A stretch of DNA of 34,048 bases from Bacteroidales bacterium (GTDB lineage: Bacteria; Bacteroidota; Bacteroidia; Bacteroidales; Muribaculaceae), in assembly GCA_900768685.1 (NCBI GenBank), contig CAAGDX010000022.1:1-34048 (forward strand), written 5' to 3'. Both the position numbers and the translations under genes were made by a program. Position 1 is the first letter of the stretch. Every line of letters starts with the position of its first letter. Below are positions 1 through 7,535 of the stretch, piece by piece. The notes under the pieces were generated by a model. It saw nothing but the letters and a program-made list of their open reading frames with translations. It was not told the DNA's origin and did not search any database.

Positions 1-108
1 ATTTGGTTGTTTAATATCTTTATTCATCATCAAACCACAACCCGCCGAGTAAGTCTAATTGCTACAAAATTGGTTGTTTAATATCTTTATTCATCATCAA
101 ACCACAAC
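1..108 (-). CRISPR. Type II-C CRISPR array, leader-proximal end (partial)
   Basis: Two identical 36-bp repeats are seen at 6-41 and 73-108, 67 bp apart, enclosing one spacer of about 31 bp (42-72). Positions 1-5 would belong to the next spacer, so the array continues left out of the window. The identical block is really 40 bp (3-42 and 70-109), so the exact repeat edge is uncertain by a few bases. Read on the minus strand the repeat starts GTTGTGGTTTGATGATG and ends AAACAAC, the GTTGT...ACAAC termini usual for type II repeats. Pairing with the tracrRNA at 5141-5225 shows that crRNAs are read from the minus strand, the same direction as the cas genes. The repeat next to cas2 is therefore the leader-proximal one, and 42-72 is probably the newest spacer. 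Its target cannot be named from the sequence. Confidence 0.93.
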
Positions 109-200
109 CTATATGCTATAATATACTAATATACAACCAAATATATAGGAAAATAGTAATAAGAAATGGAATGATGACCACGTCTTAAGGTACAAAATTA
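109..200 (-). promoter_or_regulatory. CRISPR leader with possible promoter
   Basis: This 92-bp AT-rich stretch lies between the cas2 stop codon and the first repeat, on the side expected for the leader. On the minus strand a TAATTTTG (193-200) fits the Bacteroidota -7 consensus TAnnTTTG, but no TTTG lies about 20 bp further upstream, so promoter identity is weak. An exact 10-bp inverse of the repeat edge, ACAACCAAAT, lies at 133-142; its partner ATTTGGTTGT is at 1-10. Whether this is used in spacer integration or is chance is not known. Confidence 0.5.
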
Positions 201-539
201 CTAAAAAAATTGTAATTGTTGAGGAGGTTTATTGACTTTTTGTTCAATCTCACCCCAAATATTGATTATATTTGAATACTGTTTATCAGTAATCGTAATA
301 ATAGTGAGTTTTCCTTTAGCCGGCATAAAACCACGAACTCGTTTTACATGTACTTCTTTTGCTTCCAAAGAAGAACAAAAACGCATATATACACTAAACT
401 GGTGCATAGTAAATCCATCACGCTCAAGACTTTTACGAAAAATTGTATAGTCTTTTCGTTCTTTCTTGGTGGTTGTAGGCAAATCAAACATCACAACGAG
501 CCACATAATTTTATAGGCATTAAGGCGTATTTCACTCAT
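201..539 (-). CDS. cas2: CRISPR-associated endonuclease Cas2 (type II)
   Basis: This 112-residue protein is the Cas2 subunit of the spacer-integration complex, in which a Cas2 dimer bridges two Cas1 dimers. The N-terminal segment WLVVMFDLP (about residues 13-21) is the first beta strand of the ferredoxin-like fold with the conserved aspartate. It is followed by a basic stretch TKKERKDY and a second strand FSVYMRF, as in type II Cas2. The length is usual for the family. Its ATG overlaps the cas1 stop by 4 bp (ATGA), which suggests translational coupling. It is the last gene of the cas9-cas1-cas2 operon and directly borders the leader. The order and the absence of csn2 or cas4 fit subtype II-C. 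The assignment is secure. Confidence 0.96.
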   Translation of the reverse strand: MSEIRLNAYKIMWLVVMFDLPTTTKKERKDYTIFRKSLERDGFTMHQFSVYMRFCSSLEAKEVHVKRVRGFMPAKGKLTIITITDKQYSNIINIWGEIEQKVNKPPQQLQFF

Positions 540-1423
540 TCAAACTTAGGCAAACTTAGTTTTTTTTGTTGTCCGGAAAAGCATTTTGCCAATGAAGCCA
601 TTGTCATAGATAATCCCACTTGAAGAGGACGCATCACTTTAGGATAAAAAGTATCACAGTTAAGGCATGAAATAAGAGCAGCTTTTGTATTTTTGTCTAA
701 CTGATATTTTTCCTCTTCGCATAGATGATAGACAATTTCATCAACAAAAGGGCGAAATGGTTCCATCAAGTCGTCTGCAAGAGGGAAAGCGTTACCTCTA
801 TTATGATGAAAAAGACCTAACGCCGGTGTTAGACCTGCAGCGACCAATGCACGAGCAGTTGCAGAACGCAAAATAGTGTATCCGTAGTTTAAGAGAGAAT
901 TTATACCATCTTCATTCCTCTCACGGAAGAAATCTTCCCCAAAAAGAGCTTTCCAATACAACCTGGAAGCCAATCCTTCACGATTGTCACTATCTCCGCT
1001 CTTAACATTCATATAAAAAGGTTTCAGAATATCTCCATTTTTGTTTAGTTTATTTAATAGGGATGCTTGATTAAAAATTTTTGCTTCAATAATTTGTTTC
1101 CAAAGTTGCTTTTTGAGAGGTTCTCCTACATTTATCTGATTTCTCAAAAACTCACCTTGGAGATTATTTGAATCAAAATTTTGAAGCATTGCATGAGGCA
1201 TACCCTTCTTGTCACAAATTATTACTGCAACACCATTATCTACCAACTCATTGAGGAGAGGCATAGTAATAGTTACCAACTGGTTTTCTATAATCACCAT
1301 GCCGATATCCTCAATAGGTACAGTAGCGTTTTCACCGGGTTTGTCTTTATAAGTTATTACTAACTGTGCGTTTCTCAGTGAAAGCTGTAGTGAATTAGTA
1401 AAACAAAGCGTTCTCTTTAACAT
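536..1423 (-). CDS. cas1: CRISPR-associated integrase Cas1 (type II)
   Basis: This 295-residue protein is the metal-dependent integrase that inserts new spacers at the leader-repeat junction. The visible catalytic residues are E149 (in NREGLASRLYWK), H206 (in LFHHN) and E221 (in LMEPFRP), equivalent to the Glu/His/Glu triad of type II Cas1. The N-terminal beta domain contains the usual IEDIGMVIIENQ segment. The length is typical for type II (about 290-305). The gene starts 8 bp after the cas9 stop and overlaps cas2 by 4 bp, so the three genes form one operon. Nothing suggests truncation or loss of activity. Confidence 0.97.
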   Translation of the reverse strand: MLKRTLCFTNSLQLSLRNAQLVITYKDKPGENATVPIEDIGMVIIENQLVTITMPLLNELVDNGVAVIICDKKGMPHAMLQNFDSNNLQGEFLRNQINVGEPLKKQLWKQIIEAKIFNQASLLNKLNKNGDILKPFYMNVKSGDSDNREGLASRLYWKALFGEDFFRERNEDGINSLLNYGYTILRSATARALVAAGLTPALGLFHHNRGNAFPLADDLMEPFRPFVDEIVYHLCEEEKYQLDKNTKAALISCLNCDTFYPKVMRPLQVGLSMTMASLAKCFSGQQKKLSLPKFE

Positions 1424-1431
1424 CTCTTTTT

Positions 1432-4400
1432 CTACTTTTTTATAATTTTTCCCGTTGGAGTAATTTCAAAGTCTTTACCTTCTACAAGAGCATTGAATTG
1501 AGTATGTAGCAGATATATTGAACTGCGTATTGGTTGAGATGCATTGTAAGCACCCTTAGTAATGGTAATATCTTTCGCATTACGAGCCTCTTGATGATGC
1601 CTCATTACTATTGTACCGTATCCAACTCCAACAGGAAGATAACTTAAACCTACAATTTTGTAAAGACGCTTGGATATATCATTTAAATCTGAAAAACAAA
1701 TTTCTTCCGGATTGCTTTCGTAAAGCAAAACCATTTGTCCCACTTTTAGTAATTGTTTAAGTTCAAAACCTTTATTACTAAGTTCCTGAACCAATGTTTT
1801 TTGAGCTTCATAATTTGTACTTCGTTTGAAATATTTCGCAGCATCTATAGTACGAACAAGTTTATAGTCTCGCTTCACTTTACCTTTTATTTTGCCCTCA
1901 TAGATTGCCATACAATAGTTGGTGTCGTTAGACACATGGAAGTGTTGTTTATAGTCTTTGTCGCTCAAGTCTCTTTGTGAACGAATATGTATAGGATTTT
2001 TAATTGTGTTGGCAAAACATCTTACCTTCTTTATTTCAATACCTTTCTCCTCATTCATATAAACCGGAAGCTGAAGTTTATTTCCAACAAACGCAGACTT
2101 AACTTTCTGTTTGACAGTTTCGTCAACAATATTTTCTGCTTCTTTGAGCGTAAAATCGGGAGAAAGGGATTTTCTGACAACGTATTTTATTTCATCTTTG
2201 TTTTTGATTGCACCATAATATGTATCAAGGTGCAATCCGGCACGAGCACAGTCTCCTTTTGCCTGTTTTTTTCCATGCGGAGTGTCAACAATCCTGCATG
2301 CTTTCTTGGGCATATTATCCCGTGTATCATGTACCACGAGCAATTCATCACTGATACTTTTTACGTCTTGCGTAAAAGTGCTCCAAGGTTTAGGAAAAAC
2401 AGGTTTTTCTCCTTTTCCCTCATAATAATCGAACATTTGGTGATGATAGCGTCCCATTTGAGCATACTCGTTATTACCAATGCAAGCAATCACAATGGCG
2501 TCAATACAATGGTGAATATGGTTTGCACGAGATTTCTTTTCATATTCCTCTTGCAGTCCCCACATTTTTCTAAATTCAGCAGTGACAGGCCCTTTTATGC
2601 TATAAACCTGACGATGTGACGTTTCCACACCGGAATTAAAGTAACTTTTAAGGTAAAGTGCCGCATATCGGGAAATTAGTCCAATGCCTGCCCCCTGGCG
2701 GAGCGCAAAACCTTCCGGCACTTCAGTCATAGTGAAACGTTTGCATTTACCGTCCCAGTAGTCACGTTCCATCTTCAATTTATTTTTCTTACGGATTAGG
2801 TTGTCTTTCTTAGCCTTATCCCAGATTCCTCTTGTGCTTATTTTGTCTATTTGTGCAGTGAGATGTTTCACTTCTTGCTGCCAGGGCTTTATTCTTTCAA
2901 TAATCTGCTCATAATCCGGAAGTTGTGTAGGCAACAAAGCTTTTTTTACAAAACGATTGTAGTGGCTTGAGCATAGTGTCATATTTTCTTGCGTACTGTC
3001 ACCACCTACGCTTCTCGGAATTGTGTGCTCAATATCAAAAGACGGGTTTGCCCCAATAAAATCCGTAATTGCAATCTGCTTACCGGTATAAAGGCACATG
3101 TGTCCTTGTTCCTCCCATAATTGGAATTTTAGGACATCCGTTTCCGTAGGTTCGATATCAATTCCGGTAGCGGACTTATACAGTTTTTTTATTTCCCCGG
3201 CATATTCGTTATGCTTCTTTTGCCTGTCATCCTGATACTTTTTGATAGCCTCACGCATATTGGCATTATTAAGTTCACGAGCATACTCAACATGCACTTC
3301 TGTATCACGGTCCACCTTACCTTCTTTGATAAGAGTATTTACAACTTTTCTCACCTCGTGCAGTGAACGCATTGCCATTGGATTTCTTATGGCATTTGTA
3401 CGCGGACTGCCAAGCAAAACAATTCCGTCATGGTTTGGGCGAGCATCCGGATATGTTTCTATCATAGACGGATGATAAAGTGTCTCTACGTCTGCAATAC
3501 TCGCTCCATATTCCTCACAGAGGAAATCTTTAATACATTGTTCAAGAGTCAATTTTGTTTCTCTGAGTTTATCGTAAGGCATAGATGCAAAATCCGCAAC
3601 TCTGCTGATAATGTATTCCCGTTGTGACTCATCATTCCATACGTCCTTACCTACTATATCCGGAATTTTCCCCATAAACACAGCATGGCTATAAAGCATG
3701 CCGCATCTTAAAAATGGCAAGATTCTACGTATAGCACGGAGAGAGAGTGATGAAAAATCATGACTGAGCTTGATTTTAGAGAATTTCTCTGCCAAGTCCG
3801 GAGATAGTTGCAAGTGCTTTTGTGCATACTCCTTCAGCTTCTCTTTATTGTCAAAGAAATACAGCACGTTCCAAATGTCATTTGCCATTTCGTCGGCAGT
3901 TTTCGGCGTTCCGTCTTTGCGAGTGGAAAGGTCAAAAGTCTCCGCTATTCCGGTTTTCCAATCTTCACCAAAAACTGCCATAAGTTGAGCCATTGTAGGA
4001 CAACCGGGAACACCTTGGGTCATACGGTAATTAAACTTGTACTGTTTGTCCGTCTTATCTTTAATGCACTGATAATTCCCTTTGCCGGCAATTTTTTTTG
4101 CAATATCTTCGAAGTCAAAATTAGCTTTGCTTACTCGATAAAAAAGAGGCTTTATCTTGGCAAGTTCTTCATCATTAAGCGGACGAAGTTTTGCATCGTA
4201 TGGTCCTTGAATTTTTACATTATTCAGAAATGAAAACATGCTGAATTCTTCAAACAGCGGATGTGAATCACTGCACCTTGATTTGTTTTTCTCAAATGTG
4301 CATTTTCCAACGCTATTTCGCTGACTTTTGAGTGGTCTCTGGAAATATAGAGCACGTTCCAAATCTTTTATCATCTCCGGAGAAAGATTTTGTTTCTCGC

Positions 4401-5088
4401 ATATTGCATAAAATTCTGCTTTGTAATGATTTTCACGGTCAATATACCTTGTTCGTATGCGAATTTTATTTCCTTTCTCCTTATATAATTTATAGAAATA
4501 CTCACCAAGGTATTTACACCCGGCAGTTTCCATTTCTTTGCTAAGGTTTGAAATTCCGCTTTTTACAGCACCGGATTCCGCCTCCTCGTTGGCATCAAGT
4601 CTATTACTCAGGAAGCCTCGCCTTTGTGCCAGATGGTATAAAGCACGACCGAGAGTGAATCTATGTGATTCCAAATACAGGTTTAGGCATTCCGTGAGGC
4701 AAATATGTCTTGAGTGATAAGGGTTTATGTCTTCTTTCTCGTTTGTACGCTGCCACTGCAAGAAATCATCGTTGAGCGGATAAATCTTGCGTGTATGCCA
4801 GAGATTCAACTCATCCATAGTCAATGCAGGGCAAAGATTATACTTCACTAATACTTTCAGAACCTCTATTTTGCGAAGACGGCGGCGAAAATATTGACGA
4901 CGTAATGCTCTGTGTGCAGTCCTTTCAGCCGCCCTGCTTGATTCTATACCTTTTTCTATTTTTACACCTTCCTGAAAGATAACTACACCTTTATCAATCA
5001 GGGCATAATTTCCATCATCTTCACGGTCAACAATAGCCCATCCAAGGCTATTTGAGCCGGTATCAAGACCTAAAATGCGTTTTTTCAT
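1432..5088 (-). CDS. cas9: Type II-C CRISPR effector nuclease Cas9
   Basis: This 1218-residue protein is the RNA-guided double-strand DNA nuclease. The split RuvC domain is complete: D9 in LGLDTGSNSLGW (RuvC-I), E601 in VEYAREL (RuvC-II) and H859-H860-xx-D863 in HIHHCIDAI (RuvC-III). The HNH domain has H688 in DIEHTIPRS and N711 in SSHYNRF. An arginine-rich bridge helix lies at about 52-75 (RTAHRALRRQYFRRRLRK). The alpha-helical REC lobe fills about 80-560, and the C-terminal 200 or so residues would be the PAM-interacting part. It is smaller than SpCas9 (1368) and within the II-C range. The start ATG follows an AT-rich leader divergent from the tracrRNA gene. All catalytic residues are present, so it should be active. 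The PAM cannot be deduced from the sequence. Confidence 0.97.
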   Translation of the reverse strand: MKKRILGLDTGSNSLGWAIVDREDDGNYALIDKGVVIFQEGVKIEKGIESSRAAERTAHRALRRQYFRRRLRKIEVLKVLVKYNLCPALTMDELNLWHTRKIYPLNDDFLQWQRTNEKEDINPYHSRHICLTECLNLYLESHRFTLGRALYHLAQRRGFLSNRLDANEEAESGAVKSGISNLSKEMETAGCKYLGEYFYKLYKEKGNKIRIRTRYIDRENHYKAEFYAICEKQNLSPEMIKDLERALYFQRPLKSQRNSVGKCTFEKNKSRCSDSHPLFEEFSMFSFLNNVKIQGPYDAKLRPLNDEELAKIKPLFYRVSKANFDFEDIAKKIAGKGNYQCIKDKTDKQYKFNYRMTQGVPGCPTMAQLMAVFGEDWKTGIAETFDLSTRKDGTPKTADEMANDIWNVLYFFDNKEKLKEYAQKHLQLSPDLAEKFSKIKLSHDFSSLSLRAIRRILPFLRCGMLYSHAVFMGKIPDIVGKDVWNDESQREYIISRVADFASMPYDKLRETKLTLEQCIKDFLCEEYGASIADVETLYHPSMIETYPDARPNHDGIVLLGSPRTNAIRNPMAMRSLHEVRKVVNTLIKEGKVDRDTEVHVEYARELNNANMREAIKKYQDDRQKKHNEYAGEIKKLYKSATGIDIEPTETDVLKFQLWEEQGHMCLYTGKQIAITDFIGANPSFDIEHTIPRSVGGDSTQENMTLCSSHYNRFVKKALLPTQLPDYEQIIERIKPWQQEVKHLTAQIDKISTRGIWDKAKKDNLIRKKNKLKMERDYWDGKCKRFTMTEVPEGFALRQGAGIGLISRYAALYLKSYFNSGVETSHRQVYSIKGPVTAEFRKMWGLQEEYEKKSRANHIHHCIDAIVIACIGNNEYAQMGRYHHQMFDYYEGKGEKPVFPKPWSTFTQDVKSISDELLVVHDTRDNMPKKACRIVDTPHGKKQAKGDCARAGLHLDTYYGAIKNKDEIKYVVRKSLSPDFTLKEAENIVDETVKQKVKSAFVGNKLQLPVYMNEEKGIEIKKVRCFANTIKNPIHIRSQRDLSDKDYKQHFHVSNDTNYCMAIYEGKIKGKVKRDYKLVRTIDAAKYFKRSTNYEAQKTLVQELSNKGFELKQLLKVGQMVLLYESNPEEICFSDLNDISKRLYKIVGLSYLPVGVGYGTIVMRHHQEARNAKDITITKGAYNASQPIRSSIYLLHTQFNALVEGKDFEITPTGKIIKK

Positions 5089-5103
5089 TTTTATATATAA
5101 ATA

Positions 5104-5135
5104 TTTGGAATTATTATTTTTTCATTTTAACTTTG
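5104..5135 (+). promoter_or_regulatory. tracrRNA promoter
   Basis: TTTG at 5104-5107 is followed after 20 bp by TAACTTTG at 5128-5135. This matches the Bacteroidota housekeeping promoter (-33 TTTG, -7 TAnnTTTG) exactly. It points right, into the anti-repeat, and predicts transcription starting near 5141. It lies inside the untranslated leader of cas9, so the two transcripts diverge. Confidence 0.8.
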
Positions 5136-5140
5136 CAGAA

Positions 5141-5225
5141 GAAAATTCAATTCATCATCTTATCACAATAAGGCTATATGCCGAAGGATGAATTCCTACG
5201 ACCTCTCTTAGGAGAGGTTTTTTTT
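5141..5225 (+). ncRNA. tracrRNA of the II-C system
   Basis: The anti-repeat at about 5149-5168 pairs with the 5' half of the array repeat. ATTCATCATC (5150-5159) is the perfect complement of GATGATGAAT, and CACAA (5164-5168) is the complement of TTGTG, with a small internal loop between them. Then comes CAATAAGGC...GCC, a nexus-like hairpin (5172-5174 with 5180-5182) like that in other II-C tracrRNAs such as Neisseria. A short AGGA/TCCT stem follows, and then a terminator hairpin ending in eight T. The 5' end is inferred from the promoter at 5104-5135, giving a transcript of about 85 nt. The RNA would guide RNase III processing of pre-crRNA and load Cas9. Position and strand come from the sequence; transcription is inferred. 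Confidence 0.88.
5201..5225 (+). terminator. Intrinsic terminator of tracrRNA
   Basis: A perfect 7-bp stem (ACCTCTC with GAGAGGT) with a TTAG loop is followed directly by eight T (5218-5225). It forms the 3' hairpin of the tracrRNA. Confidence 0.88.
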
Positions 5226-5226
5226 A

Positions 5227-5573
5227 TATATGTTTGAGAATTTTCAAATTCATAGTTATTATTTAAGATAGTTATAAGGATGATTAAAATCGGTTTATAA
5301 ATTATGATATCTGATTCAGTCTGCAAATTTATAACTTTCTCACAAATAAACAAACTTTTCGCTTTATTTTGATACTATGTTCTTATTCTTTTGGCTCTAA
5401 GGAATTTAAGGTGATTAGAGTGATTAAGGAGTTTAGAGTTTTTAAGGTGGTTAAGGTGATTAGAGTGATTAGGGTGTTTAGAGTTTTTAAGGTGATTAGG
5501 GTGATTGCGGAACAACTGATTGTGCTGAAAAGGTTCTAAATCAGACTCTTGGTAGATTGTATTTGAGAACAGA
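5227..5573. other. Intergenic region with a possible minus-strand promoter and a minisatellite
   Basis: This 347-bp gap lies between the tracrRNA terminator and the M28 peptidase stop. It holds a TAAATTTG on the minus strand (5326-5333) with TTTG 17 bp upstream (5351-5354), a possible but poorly spaced promoter reading toward cas9. It also holds the 9-bp tandem repeat at 5406-5510. No ATG-initiated gene is seen. Confidence 0.6.
5406..5510 (+). repeat. 9-bp minisatellite (TTARRG-NNN, 11 units plus a degenerate one)
   Basis: Eleven consecutive 9-bp units run from 5406 to 5504. Each begins TTA, then two purines and G, then three variable bases (mostly TGA, TTT or TGT). A decayed unit (TTGCGG) follows. 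The period is three codons, and the plus-strand frame through it stays open from before the repeat to a TAA at 5537-5539. In that frame it encodes an alternation of basic residue, valine and bulky hydrophobic residue (for example FKVIRVI). There is no ATG, so translation would need a GTG or TTG start. It may be a non-coding variable tandem repeat. Confidence 0.85.
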
Positions 5574-6977
5574 TTACTTGTTTATGTACTTGACAATTAA
5601 GCTGAATAGCCTGTCGAAATTATCATTTGAGAAATTGCTGTTTGAATCACGAGGGGAGTGATAATCTTTAAGGTAGCTGCCTTCCGTAGAAAAATATAGT
5701 GCAGGTACGCCTGCTTCAGAGAAAGCGTAATGGTCGCTATTGTCAAGGAGTTCTTGCAGAGCAATGTCAAAAGGAGGGTATTCACCGTTATTGCTGTTTA
5801 TCTCTTTGATTATCTCAAGTTCAGCCATACCGTTTTCGCTACATTCAGTGGCGAGATGGTCGCTGTCATCAGCCACCATGTCAAGGTTAATCACAAATTT
5901 GACGTTATCAAGCGGCAGAGTGGGGTTTTGGCAGTAGTAGAAAGAGCCGAGGAGGTTTTCTTCTTCAGCATCAAGCCAAATGAATTGCAAACCACATTCC
6001 GGGCGATTTTTACCGAAATATTTGGCAAGGACACACAGCATGGCTGCTCCACTGGCATTATCGTTTGCACCATAGAAAATATTGTCGCGTCCCATAAGTC
6101 CGAGGTGGTCGTAATGTGCAATGAATGTAATACACGGCTTTTCAGGATTTGTTCCGGGAAGATATGCAATAATATTATGTGCATCGTGGGCAGGTAAAAA
6201 CTCTGCATCTAGGGCAATAGTAATATTTGAAGCATCTTTCGGAAAATTTTCATTTACTGCAAACACGGGTATTTCCGTTTGGAAATATGAGCGGGCCTTG
6301 AAATATGGAACGAGTTCTTTGTCTCGCAGAATGACGCCTGCAATTTTCGTGGAATCCAGTTCTCCTAAGTATGGTTTGTATCGTTCAAAAGGATGACAGG
6401 GCAGGGTTTTGTATTGTTCCCAATTGATTACAGCGAATTTGCCTTCAAATTCCCCACTATTCAAGTGTTTGATGAAATTAAATTGGGTGACAAGTGAATC
6501 CGGAACGTATTCCAGCGGGAATGTGCCGTGGCAAGCAGGAGAAAATTCTTTTGCTACGAAATCAAATGTTGCACGCAAAGGAATACTATCTACGGCCATG
6601 CTCATATCTCCTCTCATCACATTCATAGGAATACAAAAATGCTGCAAGAATGGCAGATATTTTTCATTGTTGCTGATTTCTCTCCAACGACCTTCGTCTC
6701 CCGGGAGAACTTGTGATTTGTGCGGAGGAAAAGCGGGAGTAGGGGTGCCGGAAAAGTTGCCGACAGGAGTGATGCCTTCAATTCCGGAAATATAGTCAAT
6801 GATGTACTTTGCAGCTTTTATGTCACCGTTGGCATAGTTACTTCTGCCGTAATAGTCCGTTGAAGACAGTTCAGATGTGATTGCTGTGAATTCTTCCTTG
6901 TAATCGTTTGAATTGCAAGATGCGGAAAGCAAAATTATTCCCATATTGCAGAGGATAATTGTTTTAAAGTTAGCCAT
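5574..6977 (-). CDS. M28-family zinc aminopeptidase, probable lipoprotein
   Basis: This protein of 467 residues is a secreted dinuclear-zinc exopeptidase of the M28 family, which removes N-terminal amino acids from peptides. All five expected metal ligands are visible: His in AHYDHLG, the bridging Asp in YGANDNASG, the Glu-Glu pair in LDAEEENLLG, Asp in INLDMVAD, and His in LKDYHSPRD near the C-terminus. The N-terminus is a short hydrophobic signal ending in LLSASC, a plausible though atypical lipobox, suggesting surface or periplasmic anchoring. The ATG at 6977 was chosen. A reading frame open to 7067 would start with TTG, overlap the neighbouring gene and put a non-signal sequence in front. 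It sits 34 bp after a small conserved gene, probably in the same transcript. Confidence 0.9.
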   Translation of the reverse strand: MANFKTIILCNMGIILLSASCNSNDYKEEFTAITSELSSTDYYGRSNYANGDIKAAKYIIDYISGIEGITPVGNFSGTPTPAFPPHKSQVLPGDEGRWREISNNEKYLPFLQHFCIPMNVMRGDMSMAVDSIPLRATFDFVAKEFSPACHGTFPLEYVPDSLVTQFNFIKHLNSGEFEGKFAVINWEQYKTLPCHPFERYKPYLGELDSTKIAGVILRDKELVPYFKARSYFQTEIPVFAVNENFPKDASNITIALDAEFLPAHDAHNIIAYLPGTNPEKPCITFIAHYDHLGLMGRDNIFYGANDNASGAAMLCVLAKYFGKNRPECGLQFIWLDAEEENLLGSFYYCQNPTLPLDNVKFVINLDMVADDSDHLATECSENGMAELEIIKEINSNNGEYPPFDIALQELLDNSDHYAFSEAGVPALYFSTEGSYLKDYHSPRDSNSNFSNDNFDRLFSLIVKYINK

Positions 6978-7011
6978 AAAAATGTTTAGTGATAATGATA
7001 GAAAGCAATTG

Positions 7012-7365
7012 TTAGTCGCAACTACCCTGGAAAATATTAGACAATTTGTCAAAAAAACCGGGTGCAACGTTTTTTATGTCTATAGAAATATCTTGTGAAA
7101 GTTTGCTCAAGAAAATAATAGAGCATGAAAGGACAATAGCTACAGTCTCTTCTAATTCTATGATAGCATTTATGTGGTTCAGAGCAATAGTTCTGAAAGG
7201 AGAATTATTGCAAATAGAACCGATTTCCAATTTTTCTTCATCAATACTAATATTATGAAACTCTTGCGGAATCTCAAATAGCAGATTCAGTGCCAAGCAG
7301 TCCGGTGACTCAGGACGTTTGTTGTAATGGTCGTATAGATACTGTATTGCTTTATGCGATATCAT
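7012..7365 (-). CDS. Small conserved protein of unknown function
   Basis: This 117-residue protein has no signal peptide. It opens MISHKAIQYLYDHYNKRPESP. It contains a segment of alternating charged and hydrophobic residues and a hydrophobic run AIVLSCSIIFL (about 75-86) too short and isolated to be called a membrane segment. The N-terminal pattern resembles small uncharacterised proteins found in Bacteroidales, but no function can be stated. It begins with ATG, has codon use like its neighbours and precedes the M28 peptidase by 34 bp, so co-transcription is likely. No shadow gene explains it. Confidence 0.65.
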   Translation of the reverse strand: MISHKAIQYLYDHYNKRPESPDCLALNLLFEIPQEFHNISIDEEKLEIGSICNNSPFRTIALNHINAIIELEETVAIVLSCSIIFLSKLSQDISIDIKNVAPGFFDKLSNIFQGSCD

Positions 7366-7472
7366 AGTTATGTTATTATAGTTGAAGAAGCATAATGCTG
7401 AGCAAATTTTCCATTACTCTGTAGATATAACCAATTTAGGAGTAAATTTGTTTACTAATTTTTCGTGCTATT

Positions 7473-7515
7473 CAAAAAAAGAAAAGGGAAATGACAAAAA
7501 ATCATGCCATTTCCC
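7473..7515 (-). terminator. Terminator of the outer-membrane barrel gene
   Basis: An 8-bp stem (GGGAAATG 7486-7493 with CATTTCCC 7508-7515) is followed on the minus strand by a T-rich tract (7473-7485). It lies 20 bp after the stop at 7536. Confidence 0.8.
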
Positions 7516-7535
7516 AAGATAATTTGTATTATTCT

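Noticed and set aside
1987..2619. Plus-strand frame of 210 codons opposite cas9
   Set aside because: It is an antisense shadow of the cas9 coding sequence with phenylalanine-rich low-complexity product and no start signals.
5326..5354. cas9 promoter in the minisatellite gap
   Set aside because: The -7 TAAATTTG is good but the TTTG spacing is 17 bp and the leader would run 230 nt antisense through the tracrRNA gene, so I did not call it a promoter.
6978..7067. Longer N-terminus of the M28 peptidase
   Set aside because: It would need a TTG start, overlaps the preceding gene and places a non-signal segment ahead of a clear signal sequence.
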